Positions 54,541 to 62,976 of a stretch of DNA of 64,000 bases are shown piece after piece. The notes under the pieces are model-generated. The model did not search any database and had not been told where the DNA came from. It worked only from the letters and a program-made list of their open reading frames with translations. The DNA lies in assembly GCA_963666465.1 (NCBI GenBank), contig OY762824.1, positions 3,658,001 to 3,722,000 of the forward strand, written 5' to 3'. Numbering within the stretch: position 1 is the stretch's first letter; every line of letters begins with the position of its first letter. This stretch comes from VXYL01 sp963666465 (lineage in GTDB: Bacteria; Pseudomonadota; Gammaproteobacteria; Pseudomonadales; Azotimanducaceae). The position numbers and the translations under genes are program-made.

Positions 54541-55125
54541 CCTCGCAACCGCCGCGAGCCACAGGGGGCTTGCGCCGCAGGCTGCGCGTTGGCGTCATTC
54601 TACGGCGCAAAACGCCAAAGGAACCGCTGCCTCCGGCAACGCTTCTTGTCCCAGCCCAAGCCACCCTGGAACTCTGTCGGATTTCGGACAGCGTCTCATT
54701 TTGAATTTGCCGGCGGCAACGCGACCGCATCGACCTGTCGCCGCTTCGCTTTGGGGATCGCTGCCTCCCTTGGGGGGAGGGCATGGCAGAGCCACGGCAA
54801 CGCCACCGCGCCGCCCCTGTCGCTGCCTCTTTGGGGGGAGGGCATCTTGCCCTCCATCGCGCCCGCGAGGGCGCGCAAGGGAACACGCCCTTCGGGTCGA
54901 TCAAGCCATTTCGCGCCGCCGGCTTCTCGAACGCGCGCCTTGCGGCGCGATGGAGGGCAAGATGCCCTCCCCCCAAGGTCCTCCCCCCAAGGTCCTTGAG
55001 ACGCCGTCCGCCACGCCACGGAAATCGAGGTGATACACCACCCGCGCGCGTTCGTCGTGTCGCTTGGCCCGCCTTGCGCGGTATGCTGACCCGGCGTAGC
55101 TTTAGGTCCGCAAAGGGAGGTGCCG
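54541..55125. repeat. Repeat region: hairpin repeat copy C and MITE-like element copy 2
   Basis: No gene is supported. 54601-54720 is a diverged copy of the repeat at 6675-6790. 54693-54770 is the complement of 43523-43598. 54833-54974 is the MITE-like element (ends TTGGGGGGAGGGCATCTTGC and its complement), inverted relative to the 43379 copy. A 14-base unit CTCCCCCCAAGGTC is duplicated near 54967-54994. The last 50 bases hold AAAGGGAGG, the ribosome site of the next gene. Confidence 0.7.
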
Positions 55126-55851
55126 GTGGCATTCGATCGCTACAGCAGCTTGTCAAAGGCCGTGCTCGTCGTCGGCTTGGTGGGATTGGCAATGCTGCCC
55201 GTGGGGGCGCTGGGCGCGAAGTTTGGCCTGTGGCACTTCGGCCGCGGCTTTCAGTTTCTGTACACCGGGACGTTCGTCAGCGCGGCCGTGGCAGTGCTCG
55301 GCATCGCCTTGCTCGCGTTCTCGTTGCAGGCCGGCCGCAAGGACGCTGCACTGCCCGCCAGCATCGGCGTGGCCGCAGCCGTCGTTGCTCTCGCCGTGAC
55401 CGGCTGGCAGTACCGCCTCACAACCGTGCCCGTCATCAACGACGTCACCACTGACCTCGCCGATCCGCCCGGGTTTGCGGCGATGGCACTGCGCGGCGGC
55501 GATCCGCTGGAATACGATCCTGCGAAGTCCGAGACGCAGCAGAGAGGCTATCCGCACATCGAGACGGAACGCTCGAGACTCGCGCCGGACGCGGCGCTGG
55601 AACGCGCGGTTGCGGTGGCGCGGCAACTTGGCTGGGATGTGGTCGCGAGCGGCCCGCAAGGCAACGACCTGACGGTGGAAGCAACTGCCACCACCTTCTG
55701 GTTCGGCTTTGTCGACGACATCGTGGTCCGCATCCGCCCCGATGGCGCCGGCTCGCTGCTGGACATTCGCTCCGCGTCGCGGGTGGGCCGATCCGACCTC
55801 GGCGCCAACGCGGGCCGCATCGACGCGTTCGTTGCGCGGTTCGGCGAGTGA
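55126..55851 (+). CDS. DUF1499 membrane protein
   Basis: Starting from the GTG at 55126 (GGGAGG 5 bases before; a GTG at 55120 overlaps that site), the product has 241 residues. Three hydrophobic helices occupy about 10-35, 47-66 and 78-95. The DUF1499 domain follows (TVPVINDVTTDLADPPGFAA, later AVARQLGWDVVASGPQGNDL and FGFVDDIVVRIRP). DUF1499 function is unknown. Its stop overlaps the next gene's GTG (GTGA), so they form an operon. Confidence 0.85.
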   Translation: MAFDRYSSLSKAVLVVGLVGLAMLPVGALGAKFGLWHFGRGFQFLYTGTFVSAAVAVLGIALLAFSLQAGRKDAALPASIGVAAAVVALAVTGWQYRLTTVPVINDVTTDLADPPGFAAMALRGGDPLEYDPAKSETQQRGYPHIETERSRLAPDAALERAVAVARQLGWDVVASGPQGNDLTVEATATTFWFGFVDDIVVRIRPDGAGSLLDIRSASRVGRSDLGANAGRIDAFVARFGE

Positions 55852-56348
55852 GCGCTCGGCGAAGGATGAGTCCCGGACCGATGCACAGAGCCTTGGCGAG
55901 CGTCGGCATCTTGGCTGTGGCCGCGGGCTTGGTGCATGCCCACGAAGGCGAGCACAATCCGAACGACCTTTCCTTCCAGGCGGCAACGCCGATTCTCGAC
56001 GTGGCCAGCGTGGAGGCAAGCATCGAGCACTACACCACCAAGCTCGGCTTCAGCGCCAGTTGGGACTGGCCCGAAGGCGACGACAAGACCTTCGCCGCCG
56101 TCTCCAATGGGGAGGTGACGCTGTTCTTGGCCGAAACCGAGGGCACCATCCACCCAACCTGGGTGTTCTTCGATGTCAACAGCGCCGACCATGTGCACGC
56201 AGCCTATGTCGAGGCTGGCACCACCATCATCGAGGCCCCCAACGACAAGCCTTGGGGCAGCCGAGAATTCCTGGTGGCTGATCCAGACGGCAATGTGCTG
56301 AGAATCGCCTCGCCTCTCCCGCACGCCGACGAAGGCGAGGAGGGCTAA
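55848..56348 (+). CDS. Exported VOC-family protein
   Basis: With the GTG at 55848 overlapping the DUF1499 stop, the product has 166 residues; ATGs at 55866 and 55881 are alternatives. A signal peptide (LASVGILAVAAGLVHA) precedes a histidine-rich segment (HEGEHN). A VOC fold follows: ATPILDVASVEASIEHYTTK and later VADPDGNVLRIASPL. A secreted glyoxalase-like domain is uncommon. Its substrate is unknown, and histidines at both ends suggest metal binding. Confidence 0.8.
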   Translation: MSARRRMSPGPMHRALASVGILAVAAGLVHAHEGEHNPNDLSFQAATPILDVASVEASIEHYTTKLGFSASWDWPEGDDKTFAAVSNGEVTLFLAETEGTIHPTWVFFDVNSADHVHAAYVEAGTTIIEAPNDKPWGSREFLVADPDGNVLRIASPLPHADEGEEG

Positions 56349-56520
56349 GTCGGGTTCCCCACCCCTTCTGGACGCACTCGCTGAGGGGAGGGCATCTTGC
56401 CCTCCATACGCGCCGCAAGGCGCACTTTACTGCCGAGATCCGCGCTTACCGCGGGGCGGCTTGGCTTGCGCCCCTTCGGGCGCGTGGAGGGCAAGATGCC
56501 CTCCCCCCAAAGGATTCGCC
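56349..56520. repeat. MITE-like palindromic element, copy 3
   Basis: The element at 56384-56510 has the same outer palindromes (GGGGAGGGCATCTTGCCCTC on the left, complement on the right) as the copies near 43.4 and 54.9 kb but a different centre, and sits between converging genes, where it may serve as a terminator. Confidence 0.75.
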
Positions 56521-58014
56521 CTACTCCGCGGCGTGCGCCACCTCCTTGGCTTCGAATTTGGCGAAGCGGCGGCCGAGTTCGTCTAGCAGGGCTTGCTTCT
56601 CCCCCTCCGGCAGGAAAGCGTGTTCCAGGCTGGCGCGGGAGAGCCTTTTCACCGTGGCGTAGTCGAGGTCGTAGGTGGCAACGGCGCGTTGATACTCGTG
56701 CGTGAGATCCGTGCGCGACACGCCCTCGTCGTCGGTGGCGATCACCACCGGGACGCCGTGTTCCAGATAGATGGGCAGGGGGTGATCGGCGCCGGTGATG
56801 CCGAGGATCACGTCGCTGGAGGTGAGGATGATCTCCACCGCCACGTTGCCCTCGCGCATCTGGGCGAGCAGTTGGTAGGGGTTGTCTTCGTGCATCACGT
56901 CGGTGCCGTGGCCGATGCGGTTTGCACCGGCAATCTCCACGGCCTTGCGAATGTGGAAAGTGAGTTCCTCCGGCGGGACAAGTCCCAGCGCGAGTTCGCC
57001 GGCGTGTAGCGCGACTCCTGCATCCGGCGCCTCGACCGAGGCAAACGCCACGGCGCGCATGTGGCGGCTGTAGTCCGCAAGAGAGATCGGGTCGTCTTCC
57101 GGCGCCACCAGATTCACGCCCACCACCCGAGGGTCGGCGGCAGCCAGCCGGAAGCCGAAGACCATCTGCGCGAACACCTGCGGGGCGGGGCGGGTGCGGA
57201 TGGCTTGGGCAAGGAAGCGAACGGTCACGGCGCAGGCCGGCTCGGGCGATTCGCCGTGGCAGCGCATCAGCTCTCGTGCCCGGGCCTCCATGTCTGCCAG
57301 GTATGCCGAGGAACCGGCGACGATGACATCGAGGGCCGAGTCCGCCAGTGCCCCGCGCATGGTGTCGAGGTCGTCGTTCCATTCCATGTCTGCGACCAGG
57401 CCCGATGCCGCGCCCATGCCGGGCGATGCCATGAGTTCGAGGTAGAGGATGTTCTGTCCCGCGGCCCTTCGCATCGCTTCGGCGAGGATATTCGCGCCGC
57501 GGCCTTGCCCCGCGGGCCCCAACGCGCCGAAGGTAGTGAAGAACTGATCGTGCCCGCTGCGCTCGTAGAGGCCGTGGTTACGCGTGGAAAGGGCATCGAT
57601 CAGACGACCGCGGAAGGTGCGGTCCCTGGTGGCGTGAGCTACCCGCGCCAAGTCCTCCTCGCGATGGCAAAGAGGCGGAGGCGGCCGGCCTTCGCCGCAA
57701 AGGGACAACGCTTCGGTGTCGCAGGTCACCAGCACGAGGCGCGAGACATCCACGCACAGGTCGTCCTCCTCTGCCCAGCGCAGGTAGCTCTCGGCATAGA
57801 TGGCGCCGCCGAGATGGCTGTGCAGGTCCGCGCCCTTGGGCATGGCGCGCAGGAAGGCGCGCAGCTTCGGCGGGGAACGCTTCGCCTCTTCGAACCGTGT
57901 GGCGATGTCGCTTGCCGGCGGCAGCGGCTTGGCAGGTGCGGTTACCTGACACGAGGCCACGAACAACGCCGCCACAAGCAGGCCCATCGCCGCGAGCGGC
58001 CGCAGCCATTCCAC
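56521..58014 (-). CDS. Adenosine deaminase-like lipoprotein
   Basis: The GTG at 58014 gives 497 residues with a lipoprotein signal (LLVAALFVASC). Adenosine deaminase motifs follow in order: HSHLGGAIYAE with the metal-binding HxH (about 65), VALHAGELAL, ANRIGHGTDVMHE, and IATDDEGVSRTDLTHEYQ with the catalytic aspartates. It would hydrolyse adenosine or a related nucleoside at the periplasmic face of a membrane. Earlier in-frame starts would enter the enoyl-CoA hydratase gene. It is probably co-transcribed with that gene, which lies 64 bases upstream. Confidence 0.87.
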   Translation of the reverse strand: MEWLRPLAAMGLLVAALFVASCQVTAPAKPLPPASDIATRFEEAKRSPPKLRAFLRAMPKGADLHSHLGGAIYAESYLRWAEEDDLCVDVSRLVLVTCDTEALSLCGEGRPPPPLCHREEDLARVAHATRDRTFRGRLIDALSTRNHGLYERSGHDQFFTTFGALGPAGQGRGANILAEAMRRAAGQNILYLELMASPGMGAASGLVADMEWNDDLDTMRGALADSALDVIVAGSSAYLADMEARARELMRCHGESPEPACAVTVRFLAQAIRTRPAPQVFAQMVFGFRLAAADPRVVGVNLVAPEDDPISLADYSRHMRAVAFASVEAPDAGVALHAGELALGLVPPEELTFHIRKAVEIAGANRIGHGTDVMHEDNPYQLLAQMREGNVAVEIILTSSDVILGITGADHPLPIYLEHGVPVVIATDDEGVSRTDLTHEYQRAVATYDLDYATVKRLSRASLEHAFLPEGEKQALLDELGRRFAKFEAKEVAHAAE

Positions 58015-58078
58015 GCGCTGGGCACCCCGGCCTTGGGGCGCCCCGTCCAGTGAGTTCCCCGGCAGGGGCCCTCTGGCG

Positions 58079-58960
58079 TCAGCCCTTGCCGCGGAAGCCC
58101 TCGGTGCCCTGATAGGGCGCGTCGCGGGTCTGGAACGCATGCTTGAGACCTCCTTCGCGGATGGACTCGCCGAACTCGTACGCCCACTCGGTCATCTGCG
58201 CCATGGCGTCCTGCTCGGTGGCGCTGCGCACGGACGAGTAGATGCCCATGTTCTCGTAGAACCGGTTCATGGTCGTCTTCAACATGCCGAGGTGATCCGA
58301 CGAGCCATTGGCGATCCGCTCGGCGAACTCGATGGTGTTTGCGTCCAGGTCTTCCCTTGGCCAGGCGTAGTTGATCATCTCGATATCGGCCGCTTCGGCG
58401 CCGGTCATGCTGTCGCCGGTGTAGTAATACTCCTTCGCCTTGCGCATGGAGAGCACCAGCGGCCAGATGCAGCCGTTGCGGGCGGTGCCGAGGCCGCGCA
58501 GGCCCGGGTGGCCGATCTGGGTGTCGTCGGCGGCCACCACGAGGTCCGTCATCATCGCCAGTTCGCAGCCGCCCGCCAGGGCATAGCCATGAAGCTGGGC
58601 GATGGTGATCTTGGCCATGTTCCACAGATACATCTGCACGTCGGTGATCTGCTGCATGGAGGTGCGCACGTTCATGAGCAGCGCCCGTCCCTTGGCGTCG
58701 CGGCCCTGATAGACCCGCTCGCCAGGATGCCGCTCGCGGCCGGGCGTCAGGTCGTAGCCGGCGCTGAAGCAACGTCCGGCGCCGCGAAGGATGATGACGC
58801 GACAGGCCTGATCCGCCTCGAGATCGTGCAGGCATTCGCTGAGTTCGGTGAAGAGCTCGCCCGTGAGCGCGTTCATCTTCTCGGGGCGGTTCAGTGTGAT
58901 GCGCGCGAGGCGGTCGTCTGTGCCGAGCCGCTCGAGAATGATGGTGTTGTAGTCGGCCAT
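58079..58960 (-). CDS. Enoyl-CoA hydratase/isomerase family protein
   Basis: The ATG at 58960 is preceded by an AGGAGG about 15 bases away and an AAGGG closer in. The 293-residue crotonase-fold product has ARITLNRPEKMNALTGELF near the start. The oxyanion-hole segments are GAGRCFSAGYDLTPG and LHGYALAGGCELAMMTDLVV, then IGHPGLRGLG. A longer than usual C-terminus has several aromatic residues (YENMGIYSSVRSATEQD). The exact CoA substrate is unknown. It is divergently arranged with the membrane protein gene at 59062. Confidence 0.9.
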   Translation of the reverse strand: MADYNTIILERLGTDDRLARITLNRPEKMNALTGELFTELSECLHDLEADQACRVIILRGAGRCFSAGYDLTPGRERHPGERVYQGRDAKGRALLMNVRTSMQQITDVQMYLWNMAKITIAQLHGYALAGGCELAMMTDLVVAADDTQIGHPGLRGLGTARNGCIWPLVLSMRKAKEYYYTGDSMTGAEAADIEMINYAWPREDLDANTIEFAERIANGSSDHLGMLKTTMNRFYENMGIYSSVRSATEQDAMAQMTEWAYEFGESIREGGLKHAFQTRDAPYQGTEGFRGKG

Positions 58961-59061
58961 TGCCCTTTTGTACCCCTCCTGAAATCGCCCCACCGGGCGT
59001 GCGGACCGGCATCGTACACTGCCACGCGCTGCCGCATGTGGCCGCCTTGGAGGAATGCCTC

Positions 59062-59673
59062 ATGAAAACGGACCCGCTTCGCTCGCCGCGCCTTTGGCTG
59101 TGGGCCGCTCCGGGCCTACTGTGGCTGCTGCTTTGCTTCTGGTACACAAACACGTCGGGGCCCATCACGGCTGAGGAGCGGGAGGCGTTTCTGGCGGCGG
59201 CGGCGCAGGGCGGATGGAGCGACGAACGACTCTCTGGCATCGAGCGCTTCATGGCCGAAGACGATGGTGACCAGTTCCTCATGGTGAATCTGCTCGATCT
59301 TGCGGACGATCCGGAGGCGAGCGCGAATATGGATCGCTACATGGAGCACATGCTCCCGGCGCTGCTTGCGCGGGCCTGCCATCCGACGTTTGCGGGCAAT
59401 GTCGTTCATCAGGCGATGGATCTAGCGGGCATTGAGGGCGTCGAGACGTGGGGCTCCGTCGGCATCGTTCGCTACCGAAGCCGGCGGGACCTCCTGGAAA
59501 TCGCCTCGAATCCCGTGTTCTCGGACAGGCACGACTACAAGATCGAGGCCCTCGCCAAGACCATCGCAGTGCCGGTTGCACCGAGCATTTACCTCAGCGA
59601 CCTGCGCCTCCTCCTGCTGCTCGTGCTGCTGGCGGTCATCGGCATCGCCAACGCCCTCTGGGTCCGTCGCTGA
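59062..59673 (+). CDS. Membrane protein of unknown function, possible nonsense-truncated C-terminus
   Basis: The ATG at 59062 follows TTGGAGGAATG, a clear ribosome site. The 203-residue product has an N-terminal helix (LWLWAAPGLLWLLLCFWY), a soluble region with FLMVNLLDLADDPEASANMD and RSRRDLLEIASNPVFSDRHD like a small dimeric alpha-beta barrel (DUF1330-like), and a second helix near the end (LRLLLLLVLLAVIGIANALW). The frame resumes right after the TGA at 59671 and encodes a further hydrophobic helix (TTLLVWLLMGIALYLSYG) ending at 59751, so a CGA to TGA change may have removed the third helix. Confidence 0.7.
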   Translation: MKTDPLRSPRLWLWAAPGLLWLLLCFWYTNTSGPITAEEREAFLAAAAQGGWSDERLSGIERFMAEDDGDQFLMVNLLDLADDPEASANMDRYMEHMLPALLARACHPTFAGNVVHQAMDLAGIEGVETWGSVGIVRYRSRRDLLEIASNPVFSDRHDYKIEALAKTIAVPVAPSIYLSDLRLLLLLVLLAVIGIANALWVRR

Positions 59674-59861
59674 CGGTACGCCGGCACGACGCTGCTCGTG
59701 TGGTTGCTCATGGGCATCGCCCTGTACCTCTCCTACGGCTCCATGTCTTAAGGCTCCGTGGAATTGCCCACCGGCGACTCGCGTGTTGCCTGCTTGGGCG
59801 CGCCGCTGTCGCGGCAATGGATGGCAGAATGGAGTTCCCGCTTCGAACTCGGTTCCATCGC

Positions 59862-60896
59862 ATGGCAATTCACGACCGCATCGCCCTCCGCGGCGCCCCA
59901 GGTTCACCCTATACACGCAAGATGCTGGCCGTGCTGCGGTACCGGCGCATCCCCTATCGGTTTCTGGTGGGCGGACTTGGGCCGGCGGACGAGGCCCTGC
60001 CGAAGCCCAAGGTGGAGCTCTTGCCCACCTTCTACTTCGAGAACGAAGCTGAAGAAAGTGGCGTCGAGGCGGTGGTGGATTCCACGCCCATCATCCGGCG
60101 GCTGGAGCAGGAGGCGCTCGGCCGCTCGGTGATTCCCCCGGATCCTGCGCTCGCCTTCATCAACTATCTCATCGAGGACTATGCCGACGAGTGGCTCACC
60201 AAGCCCATGTTCCACTACCGCTGGTACTACGACGACGACATTCGCCTCGCCGGCGAAATCCTGCCTCGCTGGCGCAACCTCGCCGGCTCGGACGAGGCCA
60301 TCGCACCGATGTCGCAGTTCGTCCGCGAGCGGCAAATCGGACGGCTCTATGTGGTGGGCAGCAACGACACCACGGCACCCGTGATCGAGGCCAGCTACCG
60401 TCGCTTCCTCGCCGTTCTCGACAACTGCATCGTCGGTGGCCCTTACCTCTTTGGCGCGCGTCCCTCAAGCGCCGACTTCGGCCTCTACGGCCAGCTCACG
60501 CAACTCGCCGCCTTCGACCCCACGCCAGCCCGAATCGCACAAGCCTCGGCGCCTCGAGTGCTCGCCTGGGTACAGTCGGTGGACGACCTCTCGGGCTTGG
60601 AACCGCAGGATGACGACTGGATCGACCGCGCCAACGTCCCCGCTTCCTTGACGGCACTCCTCGCCGAAGCCGGCCGCACCTACGTTCCGGCACTCTTGGC
60701 CAATGCCCACGCCATCGACACCGGCGCCGAGCAGGTGGAGGCACAAATCGATGGCGAGCGCTGGGTGCAGCCACCGTTCCCGTACCAGGCCAAGTGCCTG
60801 CAATGGGTGCGCCAGGAATACGCCCGCCTAACGGGCGAGGACCGCGCTGCCGCCGAACAAATCCTGGCCGGGACGGGCTGCGAAGCGCTGTTCTAG
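59862..60896 (+). CDS. Glutathione S-transferase-like protein
   Basis: The 344-residue product starts MAIHDRIALRGAPGSPYTRK, with the S-P-Y-T element of the thioredoxin-like GST domain. It contains LLPTFYFENEAEESG, where shorter GSTs have the cis-proline P-T, and VDSTPIIRRLEQ. A helical domain follows (LIEDYADEWLTKPMFHYRWY, then YLFGARPSSADFGLYGQLTQ). The C-terminal extension beyond residue 260 is longer than usual for a GST. Substrate unknown. Confidence 0.85.
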   Translation: MAIHDRIALRGAPGSPYTRKMLAVLRYRRIPYRFLVGGLGPADEALPKPKVELLPTFYFENEAEESGVEAVVDSTPIIRRLEQEALGRSVIPPDPALAFINYLIEDYADEWLTKPMFHYRWYYDDDIRLAGEILPRWRNLAGSDEAIAPMSQFVRERQIGRLYVVGSNDTTAPVIEASYRRFLAVLDNCIVGGPYLFGARPSSADFGLYGQLTQLAAFDPTPARIAQASAPRVLAWVQSVDDLSGLEPQDDDWIDRANVPASLTALLAEAGRTYVPALLANAHAIDTGAEQVEAQIDGERWVQPPFPYQAKCLQWVRQEYARLTGEDRAAAEQILAGTGCEALF

Positions 60897-61587
60897 CAGC
60901 CGGCCGGACTTTGCCGTCTCGGCGAAGTTCGGCAGGGTGGTGGGGCGGCTTGTCCGTGTACAACACTTCCAGAATCCAGTGTCGCGGGCTGGCGATTCGC
61001 ACATCGCACGGATGCGCGATTACCACTTCAGTGTCCACGGGTAGTTCGCGCGCCTTTTGGAGGAGGCACTTGTGCGCTTGCTCGCGGCCGAGTCCTTCGA
61101 ATGGGCGCACTTCGCATTTGCGCACTCGCGCGCTCGGCGCACGCGTGCGCACGCTTCGGCCCCCTCGGCCGCCGGCCCGCTTCGGCCTCACTCAATAGCC
61201 GGTAGCGGCCGGCTTGGACCCGGTGGGCTGAGCGAACCTGTGGAACGCACTGGGCAGGCTTTTGACGGTCCCCGCTTCACCGAGAGATTGCTATCAACCG
61301 ATTGATTTAAATACATTTATGTTCCGACAGCAATGGCGGATACTCCTTGAGGCACTCCTTTGGCATCGCTGCCCTAGGCTGCGATGCGGCGACGCGTTCA
61401 CGCACCGGGCATCGGACCTGAGCCTGCCTGTAAGGTGACCGAGCGCGGCGTCGCAACGGCGAACGAAGGGTTGACAAGGACTGTATTAATATCCATTATT
61501 CGGTCTCGTCGGATTGACCGAATGTTGCACTTGGCAACCTACGATGCAGGCGAATGCCGAGAAAGTCGGCGTAAGATGCTGGCGCAT
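60897..61587. other. Gene-poor spacer with one doubtful minus-strand frame
   Basis: About 690 bases. On the - strand a frame from a GTG at 61125 reads VRKCEVRPFEGLGREQAHKC and then LPVDTEVVIAHPCDVRIASP, but it runs on into antisense of the GST gene, so I do not call it. The last 300 bases are AT-richer (TTGATTTAAATACATTTATG near 61300) and probably hold the promoter of the restriction-modification unit. Confidence 0.4.
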
Positions 61588-62973
61588 ATGAGCGGAAAGA
61601 GCAAAAAGAGCGATCTGCCCTTCGGAAGCGAATTCTCGTCTTCGCAGATTGACCTCGCAGATGCGCTAGAGATGGCGAACGCGCACGGCGGCGACTGGCA
61701 CGCGTTCGAAGATGCGGTCAGATCTGCGTGGTTCGACAGGCATGCCGAAAAAAACGACGACAACCGCGGAAAGCTCGCCAACAACACGAAGCTGGGCATG
61801 ATCGCCTACGGGATCATTGGACGGGACGCGTCTCTGACGGAGTTCGGCCGTGAACTACTGGCGACTCGGGACGACAAGCCGCGTCTCTACGAGCGTCTGG
61901 CGAAGCACATCTTGCTCAATCTGCACGGCATGACGCTGGTGGGCTGCATACGGGACATGGAAGCCTCCGGCGAGTCCGTGAACCTCACCACTCTTCGAGA
62001 AGCGCTGGGAGACCGCGACGTGCACTTCCCGCGAGGCGGAAAGCACCCGAGCATGATGCGGTTGTGGCTGGCCAAAGCTGGCGTGTTCATTGGAAATCGG
62101 TGGCGGGTCGATCCGTTCCGTGTGGAAGAGATACTGGGTCTCGGCGTCGACGAATTCGAGGCCCTCGCCGACCTGCCGCCGATGCAGCGGGCATTTCTTC
62201 GCGCGCTCGTCAACACCGGGACTGCCGAGCCACAGCCTGCGAATGAGATCGCTCGGCTGGCGACCGCGACGTATGGCGAGAAGTTCCCTGAGAAGAGCCT
62301 GCCGAAGCTGGTCCTGAACGATCTGGTGGCGGCGAACTACATAACGGCGCAGAAGACGACCGGGGGCCGCGGTGCGAAGCCGTTCTTGGTGGCACCCACG
62401 AACAAACTGATCGCGGATGTCGTGGAGCCGCTGCTGGAGCAACTCAGCCGCCAGACCGATCCCAAACTCCTGAAGTTGCTCAGGCGTCCGCTAGCGGAAA
62501 TCCTTGCCGAACTCGACGACAAAGACCGGTTCGTCGCCGGGCTGGCGCTGGAGGCGCTGGCGTTCAAGATCATGCGGCTGCTCGACATGACATACGTCGC
62601 GACCCGGCTGCGCGCCAGCCAGACGGGAGGTGCCGAGGTGGATCTGATCTTCGAGAGCGCACGGCTGGTGTTCTCGCGATGGCAGATTCAGTGCAAGAAC
62701 ACGACCCGGGTATCGCTCGATGACGTGGCGAAAGAGGTGGGGCTGACTCACTTTCTCAAAAGCAGCGCCATTGTCGTAGTGACCACCGGCGAAGTCGGCG
62801 ACGAGGCAAGGCGGTACGCCGACCGCATCATGGCGGACAGCAACCTCGCCGTCGTGATGCTCGATGGTCGCGATCTCGCGTCGATCGGCGAGAGCCCAAC
62901 CAGAATCGTGCGGGCCTTCGAGCGGGAGGCGCACCACGCAATGAACTTGAAGAAACTGGACATCGGAGCGTAG
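61588..62973 (+). CDS. Restriction endonuclease-like protein with PD-(D/E)XK-type core
   Basis: The ATG at 61588 starts MSGKSKKSDLPFGSEFSSSQ, as in related restriction proteins; an in-frame ATG 12 bases earlier is possible. The 461-residue product has helical DNA-binding segments, then a nuclease core near residue 345: GGAEVDLIFES, a strand, and WQIQCKN, which fits D-(x)n-Q-x-K in place of E-x-K, followed by AIVVVTTGE. A Mrr-like or restriction function is the best reading. It lies three bases from a methyltransferase gene, so the pair looks like a type II system. Confidence 0.78.
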   Translation: MSGKSKKSDLPFGSEFSSSQIDLADALEMANAHGGDWHAFEDAVRSAWFDRHAEKNDDNRGKLANNTKLGMIAYGIIGRDASLTEFGRELLATRDDKPRLYERLAKHILLNLHGMTLVGCIRDMEASGESVNLTTLREALGDRDVHFPRGGKHPSMMRLWLAKAGVFIGNRWRVDPFRVEEILGLGVDEFEALADLPPMQRAFLRALVNTGTAEPQPANEIARLATATYGEKFPEKSLPKLVLNDLVAANYITAQKTTGGRGAKPFLVAPTNKLIADVVEPLLEQLSRQTDPKLLKLLRRPLAEILAELDDKDRFVAGLALEALAFKIMRLLDMTYVATRLRASQTGGAEVDLIFESARLVFSRWQIQCKNTTRVSLDDVAKEVGLTHFLKSSAIVVVTTGEVGDEARRYADRIMADSNLAVVMLDGRDLASIGESPTRIVRAFEREAHHAMNLKKLDIGA

Positions 62974-62976
62974 GGC

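Noticed and set aside
59671..59673. Selenocysteine at the TGA
   Set aside because: No SECIS-like stem is obvious and the protein family has no known selenoprotein; a nonsense change is simpler.
60496..61125. Minus-strand gene upstream of the restriction unit
   Set aside because: The frame continues deep into the antisense of the GST gene and has no recognisable homology.
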